DNA of 64,000 nucleotides, from positions 1 through 64,000 of the forward strand of contig JABDCB010000009.1 of the NCBI GenBank assembly GCA_013288325.1. The letters are read 5' to 3'. Under the pieces are notes generated by a model. The model made no database searches and had not been told where the DNA came from. It worked only from the letters and a program-made list of their open reading frames with translations. Of this stretch, positions 6,888 to 15,691 are shown piece by piece. Position numbers and translations under genes: made by a program. This DNA comes from Bacteroidota bacterium. Lineage in GTDB: Bacteria > Bacteroidota > Bacteroidia > Palsa-965. Position 1 is the first letter of the stretch; the number at the start of each line of letters is the position of its first letter.

Positions 6888-7199
6888 ATGTTGAAAGGAT
6901 CGAAAAAATATCAACTTCAGGACTTAATCGAGAAAATTGAGGAAGCCGACAAGATGATCAAGGCTCATTCAAAGAACTCATCTAAGTTGATGTTGGAACA
7001 ATACGAAGCTAAGAAGCAGAAGCTTTTGGGTTATCTTATTGATGAGTTGGTTGATGCTAAAGTACGATCTCCATATAGCTTCAAATTGATTTATATGGCT
7101 TTGCATAAATTCTACCCTAAATTGATGAAGTCGGAATATAAAGAAACAGCCGGTACATCTAAAGAATTGAAATCACTGGAAGCCGTTTTGGCTGCATAA
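6888..7199 (+). CDS. Hypothetical helical protein
   Basis: A 103-residue, Lys-rich, almost entirely helical soluble protein (MLKGSKKYQLQDLIEKIEEA...). Charged heptad-like stretches at residues 8-45 suggest a coiled coil. No known motif; similar short helical proteins are common in Bacteroidota, but I cannot name a family. It lies between the small-gene patch and a bidirectional terminator shared with the TonB receptor gene, with its own promoter-like -7 box four bases before ATG. Confidence 0.65.
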   Translation: MLKGSKKYQLQDLIEKIEEADKMIKAHSKNSSKLMLEQYEAKKQKLLGYLIDELVDAKVRSPYSFKLIYMALHKFYPKLMKSEYKETAGTSKELKSLEAVLAA

Positions 7200-7219
7200 A
7201 TAATCACGCAATCCCATTT

Positions 7220-7254
7220 AAAAGGTGCAAAACTCTTATAGTTCTGCACCTTTT
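7220..7254. terminator. Bidirectional terminator
   Basis: AAAAGGTGCA-loop-TGCACCTTTT, a perfect 10-bp stem with T runs on both sides. It separates the convergent 103-residue gene and the TonB receptor gene. Confidence 0.88.
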
Positions 7255-7282
7255 CTGCTTTCATATCCAAGCAATGAATCCT

Positions 7283-9781
7283 TTAACCCTTCGGTTTCTC
7301 AATATCAAAAGGGATAATCAGCTTTACACTGATGTTTCGTCCCATATTATAAATACCCGAATGTCCTGTGGTATTATTGGGATAGGGTTCAAAATACTTC
7401 AACCGGCTCAGGTGACTTTGATAAGCTACATTGCCCAGATTGGTTCCCTGCAAGGAAATACGAAACAAGGTGGTTCCTTTGGTATTGGTAACAGTGGTGC
7501 CTATACCGGCGCTGATAAGGGTATAGCCGGGAGTCGCTGTTTCTGTATTATAAGCGGTAAAGGCTCTGTTTTGCGCCGCATACCACTCCACTCCTGCCTT
7601 TACATAGGTTGCCGTAAAGTGTTTTGATTTTTTTCTTATTTCGGCAAGCAGCTCGGAACGGGTATGAAGAGGTGGAATAAATGGAAGATACTGAGCTCCT
7701 TCCGGAATGGCAATCCCGGCTCCTCCTTTATTTAAAGCATAAATAACAGAAAGTGCGTTTTCAAAATGCAGCCAGTCTAAAGGATGTGGGTGAATATCCA
7801 GACTCACTTCTCCTCCGTACAACTGGGCATTCACAGCTTCGTATTTGAATGTCTGGTTCCCGGCTACGATAACAGAGTCCTTACCATTATACCCTTGTAG
7901 CTTCTCATCAAAAATATAATTGCTGATATTGTTGTTGAAGAGTTCCACACTACCCGAAATATGATTGGTGTTCAGAAACAGACCGATATCTTCCTGCAAG
8001 CTGAACTCGGGTTTGAAATCGGGATTGCCGATCTGATAGATATTGGTTCCCGGATGCACCCCATTGGCAGAGATCTCTGCAATATTAGGTGCTCTGAATC
8101 CTCTTGCAATATTGGCTTTGAAAGAGATATGATCGGAAAAGACATAAGTAGCACCTGCACTTCCGGACATACCACTGAAGGTATGCTCATAATTACTAAA
8201 TGGATGAGATGCATGCGTTGTATCAGGTGGAGCCACCTGCATATCAAAACCGGTGGATGGGTTCGGTTTTACATACATGCCCGAGTTTGAAAACGAACGG
8301 TTGTCATACCGCACTCCTCCGCTTATATCCAGTTTTCCGAAACTTTTCTTAACAAAGGCAAAAGGCCCAACATCAAATTGATTGTAATCGGGAATAATGA
8401 ATTCCGTTCCTTTATTCTGATTAACCTGATACATGCCATTCACCCCAACGGTTGTTTCCACCCCTTTCCATTCCGGAAAGTGATATTTGAAATCATAAGT
8501 ATAGGTTTGCAGAAAGAGGTATAAGCCCGGAATATCGGCTGCTTCCGGGTGACTGTATTCCCGGCGTATGCTTTGCTGATAACCCAGATTCACTTCCAGT
8601 TTGCCTTTTCCTATAATAAAGCTGTTGTTGATATACCCCCGGTAATGCTGCACCCGCTGGTGTAATACAGCAATGTTGTATGACTTGAGTTCTGCATCTG
8701 AAACAATAGGCCGAAACGTATCTGCTTCCGTTATTTGTTTGGTAAACTTACGGGTAGTAGAATCCCTGCTTCCGTCGGGGATTTCCTGAAGATCGTCATA
8801 TACGGTAAATCCTATATGTGAAAACCCCCATTGTTTGTTTATTCCTACCGATGCGCTGGCATCTGTTTCCTGAAAGGAAGTTCCGTATACACGCCCATCA
8901 ACAGGATCCTGATAATTGGTGGCCATTTTATGTGATACACGCGCTCTCCACGCAATTCCTTGCTGGTTTCCTTCCAGCATCAGGGAGTTGCCGATCAGGC
9001 CGTTATTGCTTTGATAATTATTCAGAAAATCGCCGCGTATGCTTCCGGGTGTGACGGGATTGGCAGTAAGCAGATTGACAACACCAGCCATGGCATCCGA
9101 ACCATAGGTGAGACTGGCAGGACCTTTTATAATCTCTATCCGGTCTATTCCATATTCATCCACTTCAATACCGTGCTCATCACCCCATTGCTGTCCTTCC
9201 TGACGCATGCCTTCAAATAAGGTCAGTACCCGGTTATAGCCAAGTCCGCGGATAAAAGGTTTGGAAACATTGGGTCCGGTGGTAACAGAATTGATGCCGG
9301 GTACACGGCTGATGCCATCGATGATATTGGTAGAGAGATTTTGTTCCAGGTATTTCTGATCCACCACAACAATGGGTACCGGGCTGCGTTTTATTTCGGT
9401 GTTTTTTGACATGCCGGTAATAACCACTTCTCCCACTTCTGTAGCCGAAGCATCCAGTTCAAAATCTTTTGTTGTTTGAACATTTAAATCAACGTTGTCG
9501 GCCAGGGTTTTATATCCCAGATATTTAACCTGTATCAGTACTTTGATCTTAGGTAAGTCGTTGATGATATAACTTCCGTCGGCTCCGGTTACGGCTCCGC
9601 TGTGCAGCTCGGGAATATAGATGGTAGCTCCGGTAAGCGGAGCCTTGGTGGCTTTGTCGGTTACTTTACCACTGAGGCTTGTTTTGCCGGGTAAAGCAGG
9701 AGCCGGGAAGGCGGACGACACAGCCGCCCGGCTTGGCAGAAAGAGTGAAAGATAAAAAAGAACAGGTAAAAACCTTTTCAT
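7283..9781 (-). CDS. TonB-dependent outer membrane receptor
   Basis: An 832-residue receptor that imports a ligand across the outer membrane using TonB energy. In order: signal peptide (residues 1-30), carboxypeptidase-regulatory-like domain (about 35-115, SGKVTDKATKAPLTGATIYI), plug domain (about 125-235, with GISRVPGINSV and IEIIKGPASLTYGSDAMAGV), then a 22-strand-type barrel ending in an aromatic-rich C-terminus. A His-rich stretch (PPDTTHASHPFSNYEH) lies in one extracellular-type loop. The gene follows, on the same strand, a His/Cys-rich small protein, a beta-barrel protein and a lipoprotein, and an HMA-like protein is divergent. That context suggests a metal ligand such as copper or zinc; this is inference. 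It is not a SusC-type receptor, as no SusD partner is present. Confidence 0.93.
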   Translation of the reverse strand: MKRFLPVLFYLSLFLPSRAAVSSAFPAPALPGKTSLSGKVTDKATKAPLTGATIYIPELHSGAVTGADGSYIINDLPKIKVLIQVKYLGYKTLADNVDLNVQTTKDFELDASATEVGEVVITGMSKNTEIKRSPVPIVVVDQKYLEQNLSTNIIDGISRVPGINSVTTGPNVSKPFIRGLGYNRVLTLFEGMRQEGQQWGDEHGIEVDEYGIDRIEIIKGPASLTYGSDAMAGVVNLLTANPVTPGSIRGDFLNNYQSNNGLIGNSLMLEGNQQGIAWRARVSHKMATNYQDPVDGRVYGTSFQETDASASVGINKQWGFSHIGFTVYDDLQEIPDGSRDSTTRKFTKQITEADTFRPIVSDAELKSYNIAVLHQRVQHYRGYINNSFIIGKGKLEVNLGYQQSIRREYSHPEAADIPGLYLFLQTYTYDFKYHFPEWKGVETTVGVNGMYQVNQNKGTEFIIPDYNQFDVGPFAFVKKSFGKLDISGGVRYDNRSFSNSGMYVKPNPSTGFDMQVAPPDTTHASHPFSNYEHTFSGMSGSAGATYVFSDHISFKANIARGFRAPNIAEISANGVHPGTNIYQIGNPDFKPEFSLQEDIGLFLNTNHISGSVELFNNNISNYIFDEKLQGYNGKDSVIVAGNQTFKYEAVNAQLYGGEVSLDIHPHPLDWLHFENALSVIYALNKGGAGIAIPEGAQYLPFIPPLHTRSELLAEIRKKSKHFTATYVKAGVEWYAAQNRAFTAYNTETATPGYTLISAGIGTTVTNTKGTTLFRISLQGTNLGNVAYQSHLSRLKYFEPYPNNTTGHSGIYNMGRNISVKLIIPFDIEKPKG

Positions 9782-9916
9782 GAATGCGATATTTTATGAT
9801 GACCGGCAGCTGGTATGATCACTGTCCCGGAATCGGTAAATAGATAAAAGAAAAGAAGTGCGGGGTTGGGATAAATGCGCCTTGTTGATAAGACAGGTGG
9901 TGCCCTGTTTTAAGGC

Positions 9917-10231
9917 TTAAGAAAACACCGGAGGACCCCGGGGTGAGAACCGAAAATCAGTAGAAATGAGCGACAGGCTTTCCTTGTATTCGGAGTAACT
10001 GAAATGAAATGAAAAGGATTGAAAAGCAGGTACGGCATCGGGTAATGAAGCCGAAGAAGACAAGGTATAATCACAAAGTGAGCAGGAATGTTCAAGCGGA
10101 TGCAGGTGCTTGGCATTGCTGATACAATGGGTATCATCCTGATGACGGAAATCGTGTATCGCTTTTTCCGTAAGGGGAAAAAGAAACAGAAACAGAAAAA
10201 AGAAAGAAAATGAATACCGTTTCCAATTCAT
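9917..10231 (-). CDS. Small His/Cys-rich membrane-anchored protein
   Basis: The 104-residue product starts with a hydrophobic segment (FSFFFLFLFLFPL, residues 8-20) serving as signal or anchor. A potential metal site follows: HDFRHQDDTHC and HPLEHSCSLCDYTLS, that is several His plus a C-x-x-C. The end FSPRGPPVFS matches the RGPP tail I associate with small DUF2946-like proteins encoded next to TonB receptors in Bacteroidota. Probable periplasmic metal binding, inferred from residues and position upstream of the receptor gene on the same strand. The overlapping frame 9910..10137 is a shadow. Confidence 0.72.
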   Translation of the reverse strand: MNWKRYSFSFFFLFLFLFPLTEKAIHDFRHQDDTHCISNAKHLHPLEHSCSLCDYTLSSSASLPDAVPAFQSFSFHFSYSEYKESLSLISTDFRFSPRGPPVFS

Positions 10232-10287
10232 AGCATAACAAAGATAAGCAAATCTGACGGGAGACAGAAACAGGGTTTATTCCTGAT

Positions 10288-11352
10288 TCATGATTTTTTC
10301 TTGAGATAAAAATAACGTTGAATGCCCAGCATGTAGACGGGGTAAAAGTGAGCATAGCTTTGGTTATAAAGGGGCAAGCCCACGGAAAGATCGATACGGA
10401 GATTGGATTTAAGGATGGTTTGTATGCCAGGATACACATCCACATAGTTGCCTGCCTCGAGTAAGGGGGTGTGAATGGGAAGATTTTTAAATCCGTATTG
10501 AATCACTTGTGCCTCCTCATAACTTACTCCTTTAAATTCAAGATAAACATTCAGGTTTGCCTGTTTGTAATTGGTGTAGTGAGCCGGAAACAGCAGATAG
10601 CCAAACGATAAATCATATTTCCAGGCTTTCCCATACGTAAGATCGGTGGGAACCAGAGGGCCTCCGTATATATCGGGAGAGAAGCCTTCATATTTTCCCG
10701 GAAGGATAAACCCGGTGGTAAAAGATACAGCCAGGTGATTATACAAGGTGGTAACGATAAGTCCTCCTCCATAACCTTTGGTATCTTCCAGCAGATTGGG
10801 TTCGGCTTCATCATGCGCCACATTCACATTGGACCATTCTCCATAAACAGACATTCTCAAATGTCTTTGCATTCCGTCGTGGGTCAGGAAACGGTATTTG
10901 GCATACAGATCTATTCCACTGAACAGATAAGGGTAGGGAAGGCCCCGCTGAAAATTGCCGGTAGAATAAATACTTTGATTTCCGTTGTGTGTATGATAAG
11001 CCAGTCCCGGAGGAAAGTCTGTGCTGTGGTGATTTGTTTCCGTAAAGTTGGCCATGACGGTAAGTTTGGAAAATAGGCCATACATCAACCTTAATGTGGT
11101 AGCATTCCTGATCTGGCTCACCTCTTGATAGGATTCATTAAAGAGGCGTACGCCCAGCACTCCTTTAGGTACGGTGCTTGCCGGCTCGGAAGTAGGGAAG
11201 AGTTCCTGACAAGAAAGACCAGAAGACAGAAGTAAGAAAAAAGAAGTCAGAAGAAAGAAGACAGAATTCAGAAGACAGAATACAGAAGTGCGAACAGATA
11301 AAACAGAATTGGGGAAGCAGGTAAAGAATGGTCTGAAGGGTCGTGTTACCAT
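10288..11352 (-). CDS. Outer membrane beta-barrel protein (transporter-like)
   Basis: A 354-residue protein with a long hydrophobic N-terminus (about residues 20-48, VFCLLNSVFFLLTSFFLLLS) and a mature part made of amphipathic beta strands ending YMLGIQRYFYLKKKS. It has the look of porin-like or phenol-degradation-pathway-type barrels often found beside metal-efflux or uptake genes in this phylum. A His-rich loop (TNHHSTDFPPGLAYHTHNGN) may bind metal. The DNA coding the signal region is a degenerate TTCTG/TCTTCT repeat that also occurs just upstream of the gene; there is no alternative Met until about residue 88, so this start is kept. Same-strand neighbours suggest one operon with the TonB receptor. 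Confidence 0.75.
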   Translation of the reverse strand: MVTRPFRPFFTCFPNSVLSVRTSVFCLLNSVFFLLTSFFLLLSSGLSCQELFPTSEPASTVPKGVLGVRLFNESYQEVSQIRNATTLRLMYGLFSKLTVMANFTETNHHSTDFPPGLAYHTHNGNQSIYSTGNFQRGLPYPYLFSGIDLYAKYRFLTHDGMQRHLRMSVYGEWSNVNVAHDEAEPNLLEDTKGYGGGLIVTTLYNHLAVSFTTGFILPGKYEGFSPDIYGGPLVPTDLTYGKAWKYDLSFGYLLFPAHYTNYKQANLNVYLEFKGVSYEEAQVIQYGFKNLPIHTPLLEAGNYVDVYPGIQTILKSNLRIDLSVGLPLYNQSYAHFYPVYMLGIQRYFYLKKKS

Positions 11353-11401
11353 ATTAAGGTGTAATTGCAGTCCATTCTTCTGACTTCTGTCTTCTAATAA
11401 A

Positions 11402-11785
11402 TCATTCCGTTACCGGCACCGCAGTAAACTCCGCATGGGTTCGGTCCGAATATTTTATTTGATAATGTATACCCCCGGTGACCGGAAGCATCAATGCTGA
11501 ATCGAATCCCACACCATAGAGATAATAATCTCCGCAATGGAGGTTGTCGAAAATAACCTGGTTGCTGGTATTGGATGATGTTATATGACTATCGTAAGCA
11601 GAAGGATCAACTCCGGGAAAATCGCTTGCATTGTATTTGATGTAAACAGTTGCAGCCGGAATGGGTTTGGCATGGTGAAAGACCGTGCAGTTTAAACTGG
11701 CTTTTCCTCCGGTACCCCCTTTGCAGCAGGAACTGAACTCCCATGCAAGCGGTAAAAACAAAAGAATAAAGAAGATCTTTTTCAT
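11402..11785 (-). CDS. Putative lipoprotein
   Basis: I choose ATG 11785, giving 127 residues (MKKIFFILLFLPLAWEFSSC...), because the 53 extra residues of the track ORF look untranslated and this start places a type II signal peptide at the N-terminus with lipobox F-S-S-C. The mature part reads like a small immunoglobulin-like or transthyretin-like domain (ASLNCTVFHHAKPIPAATVY) as in surface lipoproteins. It heads the minus-strand run of envelope genes and is divergent from the HMA-like gene 144 bp away. Ligand unknown; a metal role is only suggested by context. Confidence 0.7.
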   Translation of the reverse strand: MKKIFFILLFLPLAWEFSSCCKGGTGGKASLNCTVFHHAKPIPAATVYIKYNASDFPGVDPSAYDSHITSSNTSNQVIFDNLHCGDYYLYGVGFDSALMLPVTGGIHYQIKYSDRTHAEFTAVPVTE

Positions 11786-11894
11786 GCCCGATATGCTCCA
11801 GTAAAGGTAATGATTAATAAGACGAAATAATAGAAGCGTGTTTTGATATGGGGTATTGCTATAGAAGTAACTGATAAGAATCAGGAGAATGATT

Positions 11895-11925
11895 TTGTAG
11901 TCCTGACAGGTATTCGGTAACTTTG
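11895..11925 (+). promoter_or_regulatory. Bacteroidota promoter for the HMA-like gene
   Basis: TTG (11895-11897), 20-bp spacer, TAACTTTG (11918-11925): a textbook -33/-7 pair. ATG follows four bases after the -7 element, so the message is probably leaderless. Confidence 0.7.
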
Positions 11926-11929
11926 GAGT

Positions 11930-12448
11930 ATGAAAATCAGACATGGATTGTGGTTGTTGTGTTTCTTGTTTTCCTTAACAGAAGTACACGCGCAAATTGT
12001 TTCTGTGAGAATGAAAATTATAGGGCTCACCTGTTCGGCCTGTTCTTTTGGTACGGAGCGGTCTATCCGTCAGCTCAAGTTTGTGGACAGTGTGAAAATG
12101 GATCTTAATACCCATGCTTCTGAAATAACCTTTAAAAAAGGAGAACCGGTATCCATTGATAAACTGGTTCAGAAAGTATATGATGCTGGCTTTTCAGTTG
12201 GTGAAGTACATGCTACCTGGCATTTCACAAATGAATATGTATCGGATAAGTCATGGACCTCGGATGGGTCTACCTATTGCGTCCTGAATGAAACGGTGCC
12301 GGAACTAAAAGGAGATAAGGAGATGACATTTGTTGCTGAAAAGTACATGAGTAAAAAAAACTATAGTCCTTATAAACCCCTGATAACAACCTGGAGATCA
12401 CTTCCCGGTTTTGGAAATAAAGTCGGTGTTTATTTTGTGGTGTTTTAA
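11930..12448 (+). CDS. Exported heavy-metal-associated (HMA) domain protein
   Basis: 172 residues with a signal peptide (MKIRHGLWLLCFLFSLTEVHA) and then an HMA-like fold: VSVRMKIIGLTCSACSFGTE carries the metal-binding C-x-x-C (Cys36 and Cys39 by count), followed by the expected beta-alpha-beta pattern (VKMDLNTHASEITFKKGE...). The typical motif is GMTCxxC; here it is GLTCSAC. About 75 further residues after the HMA domain are of unknown fold. Unlike cytoplasmic CopZ, this one would act outside the inner membrane, perhaps passing copper or a similar ion to or from the divergent envelope genes. Confidence 0.78.
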   Translation: MKIRHGLWLLCFLFSLTEVHAQIVSVRMKIIGLTCSACSFGTERSIRQLKFVDSVKMDLNTHASEITFKKGEPVSIDKLVQKVYDAGFSVGEVHATWHFTNEYVSDKSWTSDGSTYCVLNETVPELKGDKEMTFVAEKYMSKKNYSPYKPLITTWRSLPGFGNKVGVYFVVF

Positions 12449-12462
12449 TTTCATGTCCTTTG

Positions 12463-12633
12463 TTATGCTGCTTTGGATGTTTTTGTTGTCTTGGAAACAA
12501 GTTTGTATTTTTTCCGTATGCTCTCCATATCTTTATGCAACGCATCGGCATTGTTATAGTATCTCTCGCTTAAACGATCACGGATATCCCGCATCATTTT
12601 TACCGCGTCCATTTTTTCTTTTTTCTTTTTCAT
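12463..12633 (-). CDS. Small antitoxin-like partner of the PIN protein
   Basis: A 56-residue Lys-rich ORF, below the track cutoff (MKKKKEKMDAVKMMRDIRDR...). Its ATG overlaps the stop of the PIN gene in the sequence ATGA, so translation is coupled. The pattern MDAVKMMRDIRDRLSERY is typical of short proteins found next to PIN-domain genes in cyanobacteria and Bacteroidota, where they are taken as antitoxins. No DNA-binding fold is obvious. The order here is toxin first, antitoxin second, the reverse of vapBC. Confidence 0.68.
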   Translation of the reverse strand: MKKKKEKMDAVKMMRDIRDRLSERYYNNADALHKDMESIRKKYKLVSKTTKTSKAA

Positions 12634-13082
12634 GCTCTGTTTTTTTCAGATAGAATTTCCCGAGGAGTTCTAATTTCAATTAAAGGATATCCATTTTTTA
12701 GATTTACTCCGTTAAATAAGCGTATACGGTCGAGATTTACAATGTGCTTGAAATTCCAACTTGCCAATACATCCAAACGATTAACTGTCCCTAATGCAAT
12801 ATGGAGAGCATCGTTATAAGATTTTGCGGTAACGGCTTTCTCTTTGATGTATAACCTGGCCAATTCTTCACACTCCGTATCAATAAGAAGTTTTTCAGAT
12901 TTCGTTGATTCGAATAGTTTTCTCACTTTCAAAGGTGCCCCTTCGATTTCCTGAATCGTTAAGTCAGAAACAACCGGTTTCTTAATTCCCTTCTCAAATT
13001 CTTTAAAAAGTTTCACCGTCCATTCCTGAAATTCTTCGTCATAGTAACCTCCAAAAACAGAAGTATCAATGTATATTCTCAT
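12630..13082 (-). CDS. PIN-domain protein, probable toxin ribonuclease
   Basis: 150 residues of PIN-domain type: first Asp in RIYIDTSVFGGYYD, a Glu in TIQEIEGAP, Asp in SYNDALHIALGTVNRLDVL, then ASWNFKHIVN, where the last acidic position of many PIN proteins (SWD/N) is Asn. These acidic residues bind Mg for cleavage of RNA. It overlaps by 4 nt a 56-residue Lys-rich gene, giving a toxin-antitoxin-like pair. A -7 box TAAATTTG (13100-13107, minus) stands 17 nt before the ATG. Target RNA unknown. Confidence 0.85.
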   Translation of the reverse strand: MRIYIDTSVFGGYYDEEFQEWTVKLFKEFEKGIKKPVVSDLTIQEIEGAPLKVRKLFESTKSEKLLIDTECEELARLYIKEKAVTAKSYNDALHIALGTVNRLDVLASWNFKHIVNLDRIRLFNGVNLKNGYPLIEIRTPREILSEKNRA

Positions 13083-13164
13083 GTATTATTCGCCAAATAC
13101 AAATTTAGCGATTTTGCCCGGTTTTAACATATACAGATGCTGTTTCCACATCCCCTAAATGGAA

Positions 13165-15423
13165 TTATTTCCGAATAACCAGCTTATGCATCACCGGCCC
13201 TTTGGGAGAAAGGATTGTGCATACATACATGCCGTTGCTGAATGAGGTGAGTGGCAAAGTAGTTTCCGCATCGGTGATAGCTGTTTCATACACCAGTCTA
13301 CCAGGCATATCATAAAACTGCAGCTTATACCCCGACCCGAAAACAAAACCCTGTATGTGTATATGAACATCGTCGGAGGCCGGAACAGGGAACAGGCTGA
13401 AATCAAAGCCGGGTGATAAGGGTTCTTCTACAATACCCGTCAAACTGCTTCCGGTATAAAACTCCACTCCTCCGGCATTGTTGCCTACAAAAAGATCGGG
13501 AAGCCCGTCTCCGTTAATATCATATAAATAAGGAACCGCCTGTTCCCCTTCTCCTATCCAGGATAGATGTGGATCGAGCATGGTAAAGGTACCGGTGAGG
13601 TTGCCGTCAATATTTCCATATTTCTGAATAGATCCGCTTTCGGTACCTACCAATAGGCGATAAGCTCCGGCCTCTTTATAAAAGAAAGGAGCTGCATATC
13701 CGGTAGTATATCCGTTGGCAGTGGTATTTACATTGCCTAGCGTAGAAGTGGTGGCCGCTGCAAACACAGGATTGGTGATGGTGCCGGTGTTCCGGTAATA
13801 ATAAATATTTCCGTTGCGGTTGCCGATAACCAGATCGAGCAATCCATCCCCATCCAGGTCAATAAGCTGAGGGGTGGCATATTCACCGGCATGTACAGCA
13901 GGAAATTTATTGGGTTGGTAAACAAAATTATCGGGAGGACCGGGCTGTTTTTCAAAATAATAAACATGACCTGCATAATCGCCTATGAGCATATCATCAT
14001 CTCCATCCCCATCCAGATCGCCAAAGGTGGGAGCAAATTCGGTAAGGCCGAGATTAAGCGTGCTGATATTGGCAAAGTCGCGTGTTACCAAAGTAAACTG
14101 AGGTTTTGTGATCGTGCCTGTATTCCGAAATGCAGCAATTCTTGTTTGCACCACACCCGATGTATCATAATAACCATAGTTACCTATGAACAAATCGGCG
14201 AGTCCGTCTCCATCATAATCATGCAACACCGGAAAAGAGCCTTCACCTACATCAATCATTTTATCCTGCAAAAAATTCTTTTGCTGGTAATGAAGTACCA
14301 TGGTATCTGCATTTCCTATATTCTGATACCACATCACACTATTATAGTTTTCAGCTCCTCCTTGCTGATTGTAGTTAGGACTTACCAGTACATCTTTTTT
14401 TCCGTCATTATCCACATCCACTAAAAAACCACAAGCGAAAATATTCATGTTCACCGGTACATCATAGGATGGATAATTATAATCAGGGTTATTCATGATG
14501 GCATTGGTGCTATCGCCGGTATTTCGCAAATGGGTAAGATTGGTACATAGCACATGTCCGATGATCAAATCTTTATCATGTTTGGAGTTTCTGCTGGGGC
14601 AGAGAAGGCAGGTGCCTGAATGTTTGGGATTACCCGAGAGGGTGCCCCAGTTTGTCGGAACCGGCATAAGGGCTACACCACAGGAGTCGCTGGGGATATC
14701 CAGAGTCAGGTAATTGGTACAACCGAGGTAGTCGTTAAAATGTCCCCAGCAATATGGTTGTTCGTAATAAGCCAGACTATCGCAGGTGCCATACATTTCC
14801 ATGGAAAAGTTTTTGTGAAACTCGGCCCGGTAGCCCTGGATGGAATAGGTGATGATATCGAGGTCGCCGTCTCCGTCTACATCTACAATGGCCGGAATGT
14901 CGGCGGGGCTTACATAAAGCCCTAAGAAACCATTCGATGCTCCGTAATTAGAAAGGATAGAGGTGGTAACCAGCTGAAACGATACTCCTCCGCTTAGGGT
15001 AGAGGTATTTTTATAAAGTGTTATTTTGTCAAATGGGCCTGAAGTAAAGATATCGGGTAGTCCGTCGCAGTTATAATCGGCCAGGATCACCCAGTCGTGC
15101 AAGGGAGGAAAATCACGGATATACTGAGGAGCACTTATATAATCCACCTTGCCGGGGGTACCTTTATTAAGAAAGGTAGAGATGCGTCCTCCGTTAATAC
15201 CCTGACGGTCGAAAACGAACAAATCGGGTATTCCGTCCAGATTCAGATCAATTTCCGAAAACTGGCAGAAATTAAGTCCACCGGTCCAGGCATTGGTTAA
15301 GGTATCAGTACCACTGAAAACAGGTATGGAGTCGTTACGAAGGAAACTCGTTTGAGCATCATATCCGGAAATAATGAATACATATAATAAGGTAAAGAGA
15401 AAAAATAACCTGTTTAACCGCAT
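13165..15423 (-). CDS. Secreted FG-GAP/VCBS repeat protein with T9SS sorting domain
   Basis: A 752-residue protein with signal peptide (residues 1-22), then about eight FG-GAP-like repeats each holding an Asp-rich calcium loop, for example VDVDGDGDLDII, YDGDGLADLFIG, DLDGDGDDDML and DLDGDGLLDLVIG. The last 75 residues (LFPVPASDDVHIHIQ ... MHKLVIRK) form a type A T9SS C-terminal sorting domain, so it should pass the outer membrane by the type IX system and be attached or released at the surface. The repeats fold as an integrin-type propeller used in adhesion. Monocistronic in appearance. Binding partner unknown. Confidence 0.9.
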   Translation of the reverse strand: MRLNRLFFLFTLLYVFIISGYDAQTSFLRNDSIPVFSGTDTLTNAWTGGLNFCQFSEIDLNLDGIPDLFVFDRQGINGGRISTFLNKGTPGKVDYISAPQYIRDFPPLHDWVILADYNCDGLPDIFTSGPFDKITLYKNTSTLSGGVSFQLVTTSILSNYGASNGFLGLYVSPADIPAIVDVDGDGDLDIITYSIQGYRAEFHKNFSMEMYGTCDSLAYYEQPYCWGHFNDYLGCTNYLTLDIPSDSCGVALMPVPTNWGTLSGNPKHSGTCLLCPSRNSKHDKDLIIGHVLCTNLTHLRNTGDSTNAIMNNPDYNYPSYDVPVNMNIFACGFLVDVDNDGKKDVLVSPNYNQQGGAENYNSVMWYQNIGNADTMVLHYQQKNFLQDKMIDVGEGSFPVLHDYDGDGLADLFIGNYGYYDTSGVVQTRIAAFRNTGTITKPQFTLVTRDFANISTLNLGLTEFAPTFGDLDGDGDDDMLIGDYAGHVYYFEKQPGPPDNFVYQPNKFPAVHAGEYATPQLIDLDGDGLLDLVIGNRNGNIYYYRNTGTITNPVFAAATTSTLGNVNTTANGYTTGYAAPFFYKEAGAYRLLVGTESGSIQKYGNIDGNLTGTFTMLDPHLSWIGEGEQAVPYLYDINGDGLPDLFVGNNAGGVEFYTGSSLTGIVEEPLSPGFDFSLFPVPASDDVHIHIQGFVFGSGYKLQFYDMPGRLVYETAITDAETTLPLTSFSNGMYVCTILSPKGPVMHKLVIRK

Positions 15424-15585
15424 AGTGAGGGTACGAGAAGGCTAATTTACGGTAATTATCCGGTGTTTCTGAGCAGGGTCTGTTAGAATGAGGTTAAAAG
15501 CGAGAATGAGGCCGGATCGGAGGTGATCCTCTTTAATCCCGTGAAAACTAAGACTATCCATGAAGAAGAATGCGCTGAATTAAAA

Positions 15586-15616
15586 TTGGTAGATAAAGAT
15601 TGAAATTCTATATTTG
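15586..15616 (+). promoter_or_regulatory. Promoter of secDF
   Basis: TTG (15586-15588), 20-bp spacer, TATATTTG (15609-15616), matching the Bacteroidota consensus. The transcript would have an untranslated leader of about 70 nt. Confidence 0.75.
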
Positions 15617-15691
15617 CACCCTTCATTTTTCAGGTTGTTTCCTGAAAATCATGGAGAAAGAAGAATCTTTTTTAAATAAATTTATTATTAT

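Noticed and set aside
8818-9220. Plus-strand ORFs within the TonB receptor gene
   Set aside because: Shadows of a gene with clear domain structure on the minus strand.
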